A program made the translations under genes and the position numbers. The notes beneath the pieces are model-generated. The model did not search any database. It was not told the DNA's origin and saw only the letters and a program-made list of their open reading frames with translations. From assembly GCA_014898425.1 (NCBI GenBank), contig RCSZ01000006.1:930001-994000 (forward strand): DNA of 64,000 bases, given 5' to 3'. Shown piece by piece: positions 59,137 through 64,000 of the stretch (the stretch's first letter is position 1; the number at the start of each line of letters is the position of its first letter). The stretch is from Botryotinia globosa. Lineage: Eukaryota > Ascomycota > Leotiomycetes > Helotiales > Sclerotiniaceae.

Positions 59137-61177
59137 GGTTGTGCATCGAGTTTGAACATATTTGTGAGATGGGGGTAAAAAGTTGTTAAGAAGGTGGAAG
59201 AGCAAAGTTAGTTATCAATAACTTCGCTTCGAGGAATCTGATAGATCAGCTGTATTGGAACAATACTCACCAATCCCAAAGAGGTATCGCGTGCTTCATA
59301 TACTGCTACTACTGCTACTACTGCACGGTATAAAAGAGCAAAGCTTTCAACAACCAACAAGAATGAAATCAACACAAAATCTATACAGCATATCTTCCTT
59401 CACTGGGCTCATTCTCTTTGCTAGACAACTTTTTATTTCATTGGCTCATTACCATATTGGACACTGAGCTCTATTTAACAACTCTTCACCAAACAAACGA
59501 GCGATAGACATCAACCAACAGACAAGGATGGAATTCATTGATAGTTGCCTTTTACCTATGCCTTTGCCTTTGCTTGCTTTGTCACAATCTTGCCATTATG
59601 TACACTATCAATCTTCTCACACAGTAAACTAGTTACTTACTGCTCTTACCTATATATTTACCAGATCATGGCCTCCATTGGAACAAAAGGATGTGCAGCA
59701 GAGAATAGGATATATTCATGCTTCTCCATTTTCAACTCAGATGAAGCTTATAATCACAACCATCAACCATCTCTTTCAACCCCCTTTATAGTCCTTTTTA
59801 TCCAACACTTCCGAAAGGTCTTCCATAATCACATCTCTACTATGTGTATTCTAGACCTGAGGAACATTGTACTTTGCACTATTTAGGGATGTCTGTCTTT
59901 TGAAAGTATCAAACCTTTATTGCTTGAAGATGCATTGAATCACATGTGTATGTAGCAAGTACCATTTCAATATTCTCGACCTAAGTACAACAAGTGAAAG
60001 TAAACTCATATTTACAATCAGTGGGCAAGAAAACAGCAAACTTTCTGGGTTGAAATGGGGCCACAATCATTGTTAACACCCCTCCCTCTCTCCCTCTCTC
60101 CTTTTGATACACTAGTAATATAGGCATATAACTTCCCAAATATCAAGCTCACCACCAGGTATCCATACTTGATCATAATTGCCGGTGGGAACAAGTCGGG
60201 GGCTCTGTGTATTGTGCTACATTATGGCAACTGCCAATAAATATAACTCATTATGGATCTTTAGATGAGAAGAACCAAAGGGGAATCAAAAGACTTGTAT
60301 GTTAAGTGATGGAAGGCATCTTGTTTGCTAAGTAATGGCTTCTGATACTTGTTATCCTCACAAGACTCACATGTATAACTTTTACAGCAATCGAATATGA
60401 AGCAAACAGATACTACAATTTTAACCCACATAGAAAGCAATGACACTTTATCAATGATACATTGTATACGCGATTCATAAATGAAGGGAAATAGTTACCG
60501 CTTTCATGGTCTGATATGATTGCCCCTTTATAGAGTTTGCCATTCATGCCGGATCATTTCCTCCTTTCTCTCCTTTCTCCCTCTTCATGTTCTCCTAACC
60601 AAAAGGATCCTGTCCTAATATTTGCATGCTGGGACAAAAGGAGTCTTTCATTGACTATTATGTTGGACTATTAGTGGTGTAAGAACAGATATCAAAGATC
60701 ACCCTCGTAGTTTACTCAGCTACCTATTGTATGATGAAAATTGCATCAACTGTAGTGAAGTGAAGTGAGTGAAGTGAAGAAGAGAAGTGAAGTGACGTCG
60801 AACTTTCCTAAATGATCATGCTTACATAACTGGTCATGTGATCTGAATAGATTCTCAGCACTAGCTTGAGACTAATCTCGGACTAGGCTGAACACAGATC
60901 CTCGATTTTTTTTACCATTAGTATGAGCAAGTGCATTCGATTTTTCTGGACTTACATGACCTTCTTTATTTGTTCCTTCAAACTCCCCAAAGGATTAACA
61001 ATCTAACCATCAATTATCATAAAATTTGTCAAAGACACAAACTAATTACCATTTCCTTTGATCTGCTTGTCGCGCATTTCATTAACACAGAAAATCTCTT
61101 TTTACGACACAACCTGATCTTCAAAAAGATCTCTACGTTTCCCTCCTCATTTCTGAGTCTAGGAAATCAAAGAAACA
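59137..61177. other. 2-kb intergenic, likely divergent promoters
   Basis: Between the MYND-like gene (minus) and the KH gene (plus). No gene is recognised. It contains a GAAGTGAA-type repeat at 60753-60795 and a CTACTACTG run near 59303-59322. Confidence 0.5.
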
Positions 61178-63000
61178 ATGGCCGATCAACCCAGCATCAC
61201 ATCCATCCTGGCTGCTTTGGGTAAATTTTCTCTCCCATCTATCAAAGGGGAAAATTGAAAACTAACTTTTTTTTTAGCAGCGCAGCGTCCCAATGCGACC
61301 CCTCCGCAGAATCAGCAGCCTGCATACCAGCCTCCTCAACAACAGCCAAATCCATATGCACAAACAGGCGGCTATTCTCTACCTCAACCTACAAACTCGG
61401 GCAGTGTTGATCTTAGCGGTATCAAGCCTGTAAGCTCCGGAACTGTTAGTATTCAAGATGCCATCGCAAAGGCGAAGGTCATTGCTGCTGAAAAGGGTGT
61501 TGCCTACGATAGAGCTCCATCTTATGTGGGACAACCCCCCATGCCTTCCGGTCGACCATACAGCCCAAGATCTAGATCCAGATCGCCACAGCCAACACGT
61601 CGCGATGCCTTTCGCGATAATTTCAACCCATATCGCGATGAAAGACGAGGTCCACCAGGAAGAGATTATCGTGAACGTTCATTCTCCCCCGGAGTACGAG
61701 GAAGAGGCCCATCCGATGCTTTCCAACCGCCACATGGAGGCGCAGGCGGATATGCTCGTGAACGTTCTCCAATACGCGGCGCAGAAGACAATGTTGAATC
61801 GATCTCAATCGAGTCGAATCTTGTGGGATTGATCATTGGTAGACAGGGCGAGAATTTAAGAAGAGTGGAATCAGAAACTGGCTGCAGGGTACAATTTATT
61901 ACTGGCCCTGATGAAACAGGTCCTTTCAGAACCTGCAAAATCACTGGTCCTCGTGCTCGCAGAGCGGATGCCAAGGCTGAAATTACTCGCATTATCGATG
62001 ACAGTGGTTTGGGCCCACTTTCAGACCGAGCTCCAAGAGAACAGAATGCCACCCGAGATTCATCGCATCAACCCGCATTGAGAGATGGCGAGGATAGTAT
62101 GCAAATAATGGTTCCGGATAGAACAGTTGGTCTTATTATCGGCCGTGGTGGAGAGACTATCAGAGATCTTCAAGAGCGAAGCGGCTGCCATGTCAATATT
62201 GTTGGAGAGCAGAAGAGCGTCAACGGACTTCGACCAGTCAACCTCATTGGTACTCGAGAGGCCGCCGCCATGGCCAAAGATTTGATTATGGAGATTGTCG
62301 AGAGTGATAGTAAGAGCGCACCAAAGGAGCGTGCACCCGCCCCCAGAGAGAACAATCGTGACGCAGGCTATGGTGGTGGTTATGCGAGTGGTGGCGCCAG
62401 TGGTGGAGGTCAAGGAGATAAGATCAATGATTCAATCTTCGTACCTTCCGAGGCTGTAGGCATGATTATCGGCAAAGGTGGCGAAACGATCAAAGACATG
62501 CAGAACACAACCGGTTGCAAGATCAATGTAACCCAGTCTTCGGGACCAGGTGAGGTTGAACGTGAAATTGGCCTTGTAGGTTCCCAGCAAGCTATAACAG
62601 CCGCCAAGCGAGCCATTGAAGATAAGGTTGATGCTGTGGTAAGTGAAATTATCATTTCTCGTCTTTGTAGCAATTTCTAACTTCTAGAAGCAACAGAAAA
62701 ACAATGGCGGTGGTGGCGGCGGTCATCGTAATAATCGTGGACAACAAAACCAACAGAATGATTATGGAGACCGTGGCTATTCCCAGCAATCATATGCCCA
62801 ACCGCAAGGACAACAAGGACAGCAGGCTCCCACAAGTGGTGCCGACGACCCCTATGCAGCTTGTAAGTTTCATTCTTGGTCAACCTCGAACTTTACTAAC
62901 GAAATTAGATGGTGGATACGCCAACTATGCACAGCTTTGGTATCAGGCATTGGCCGCGCAAGGTCAAGGTGATACAACCAAGCCGCCAGGAACTTCGTAA
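61178..63000 (+). CDS. triple KH-domain RNA-binding protein
   Basis: Exons 61178-61220, 61278-62638, 62688-62862 and 62909-63000 join in frame to 556 residues. The N-terminus is Pro/Gln-rich, then an RS-like segment (PRSRSRSPQPTRRD). Three KH domains follow, each with the GxxG loop: LVGLIIGRQGENLRR (about 195-210), VGLIIGRGGETIRDL (about 293-308) and VGMIIGKGGETIKDM (about 405-420). The tail is Gly-, Gln- and Asn-rich and ends YANYAQLWYQALAAQG, like the YxxWY-type tails of FUBP/KSRP-class proteins. It probably binds single-stranded RNA or DNA and acts in mRNA processing or stability in nucleus and cytoplasm. The first acceptor is a tandem TAGCAG (NAGNAG), so isoforms differing by one Ala are possible. 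The start MADQPSITSILAAL is well placed. Confidence 0.92.
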
Positions 63001-64000
63001 CTTTACGACAGTGATTACCAGCCGTAGGATGATTCGACATTTGACTTGCATGATTCGTATGACTTGCATGACATACGCTGAGACCATGACGTTCGATTCA
63101 TTTCCATCGATATAGTATGCCTGCATTGCACATGATGACGATGACCGAGAACCTTCGTACTCTTTCATTACTGGCCTGATATTGGTATACTTTTTTCACT
63201 GAGTTGATCACGCAGCCCAGGATACTCTAACTTATGGATACACGATATAGTATGCACTACCTACTACGTTTACGATTTTTGATCATGCTCTACCAAACAA
63301 AATTCCGGAGAAGAAAACCCCCAAAAAATGAGACCGACAAACCAGATCTTATCTATTTGTAGATGATGACCAAACGCGTGCCATCTACTTTGCGCTGTGC
63401 AATGCAATTGATCTGACAATCTGCTTCTGCTTGACAACCATGATTTGGGCTTTAGGCACTGGGTATGATCTGCTTGCAATCTTGATATTCATGCATGAAC
63501 GTCTTTTTCAATGGCTGTTATTTACAATTGTTCTTGATGCTCTGGTCAGCACAACCACCATTGTCGATTCAAATATCCACCTTGAACTTCTTGATTCAGA
63601 TGTGAGGCTCACGCGAGCAGTTCGGTTGGGCTGATGAGCATGGTCCGAGTTGGTCTGGAAATTTTTCGATTTAATGCTGCATGCATGACTTGATCGCAAC
63701 AGATGATACTGATAACTTGCTTGCTTTGCTGAGTAACTTTGAACTTTTGGCTTTTGCTATTGCTTGCTCGCTTCGCGGATGACTGCGCGACCAATGGTCA
63801 ATCGGATTATTCATTTACTTTCTTACTTCCGCTTGATGGATACCATTTATCGGATAGGCATTATTTGGATTGGTGTGTGGGATGGATGGTGGGCGATACA
63901 TACAAAAAGTCATTAATGGATAGGAGTGGTGGATGGGGGTCATCAATTGGTAATGTTTGTAAGATAGGTACAATAAAAATCGTTTATATGTTTGAAGAGT
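63001..64000. other. 3' flank to right edge, no gene recognised
   Basis: Probable 3' UTR and downstream spacer of the KH gene. Open frames here are short and without motifs. Confidence 0.5.

Overview
The window is nuclear DNA of a filamentous ascomycete (Pezizomycotina). It has genes of one to six exons with short GT-AG introns and CTAAC/CTGAC-like branch sites, a Zn2Cys6 transcription factor, fungal-type MFS pumps, a P450, and microsatellite-rich, AT-rich spacers. The gene style fits Leotiomycetes (Sclerotiniaceae-like), but this is an inference from gene content and no taxon marker was tested. Exon structures were built by hand; every gene called intact closes in frame across its proposed splice sites.

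Layout. 1-683 (-): N-terminal part of a cytochrome P450 that runs off the left edge. 2571-3385 (+): ribosomal protein eL42. 4218-5595 (-): 2H phosphoesterase. 9751-17500 (+): the standout gene, a 2533-residue DNMT5-type DNA methyltransferase fused to a RING-bearing SNF2 ATPase. 19036-19404 (+) and 19603-20814 (-): a small Cys-rich protein and an APH-fold kinase. 22982-25110 (+) and 26306-28140 (-): two convergent MFS transporters with non-autonomous inverted-repeat elements in and around the pair. 31060-34673 (-): a six-exon Zn2Cys6 regulator behind a 7.7-kb gene-poor, microsatellite-dense upstream region. 42373-43058 (-) and 43363-44874 (+): a divergent pair, an Rrn10-like RNA polymerase I factor and a CSA/ERCC8-like WD40 repair protein. 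45836-46917 (-): SDR oxidoreductase. 48274-49174 (-): mitochondrial GrpE/Mge1. 50625-52663 (+): an apparently decaying gene of unknown function. 54658-59136 (-): a 1343-residue protein with a MYND-like zinc finger. 61178-63000 (+): a triple-KH RNA-binding protein.

The genes do not form one pathway. Most are housekeeping (ribosome, mitochondrial import, DNA repair, rDNA transcription, RNA binding), mixed with accessory genes (P450, transporters, SDR, kinase). Features most worth follow-up are the DNMT5-type gene with its duplicated NLS-containing insertion that splits the helicase C lobe, four MITE-like elements (two with visible target-site duplications), and the gene carrying several frame lesions.
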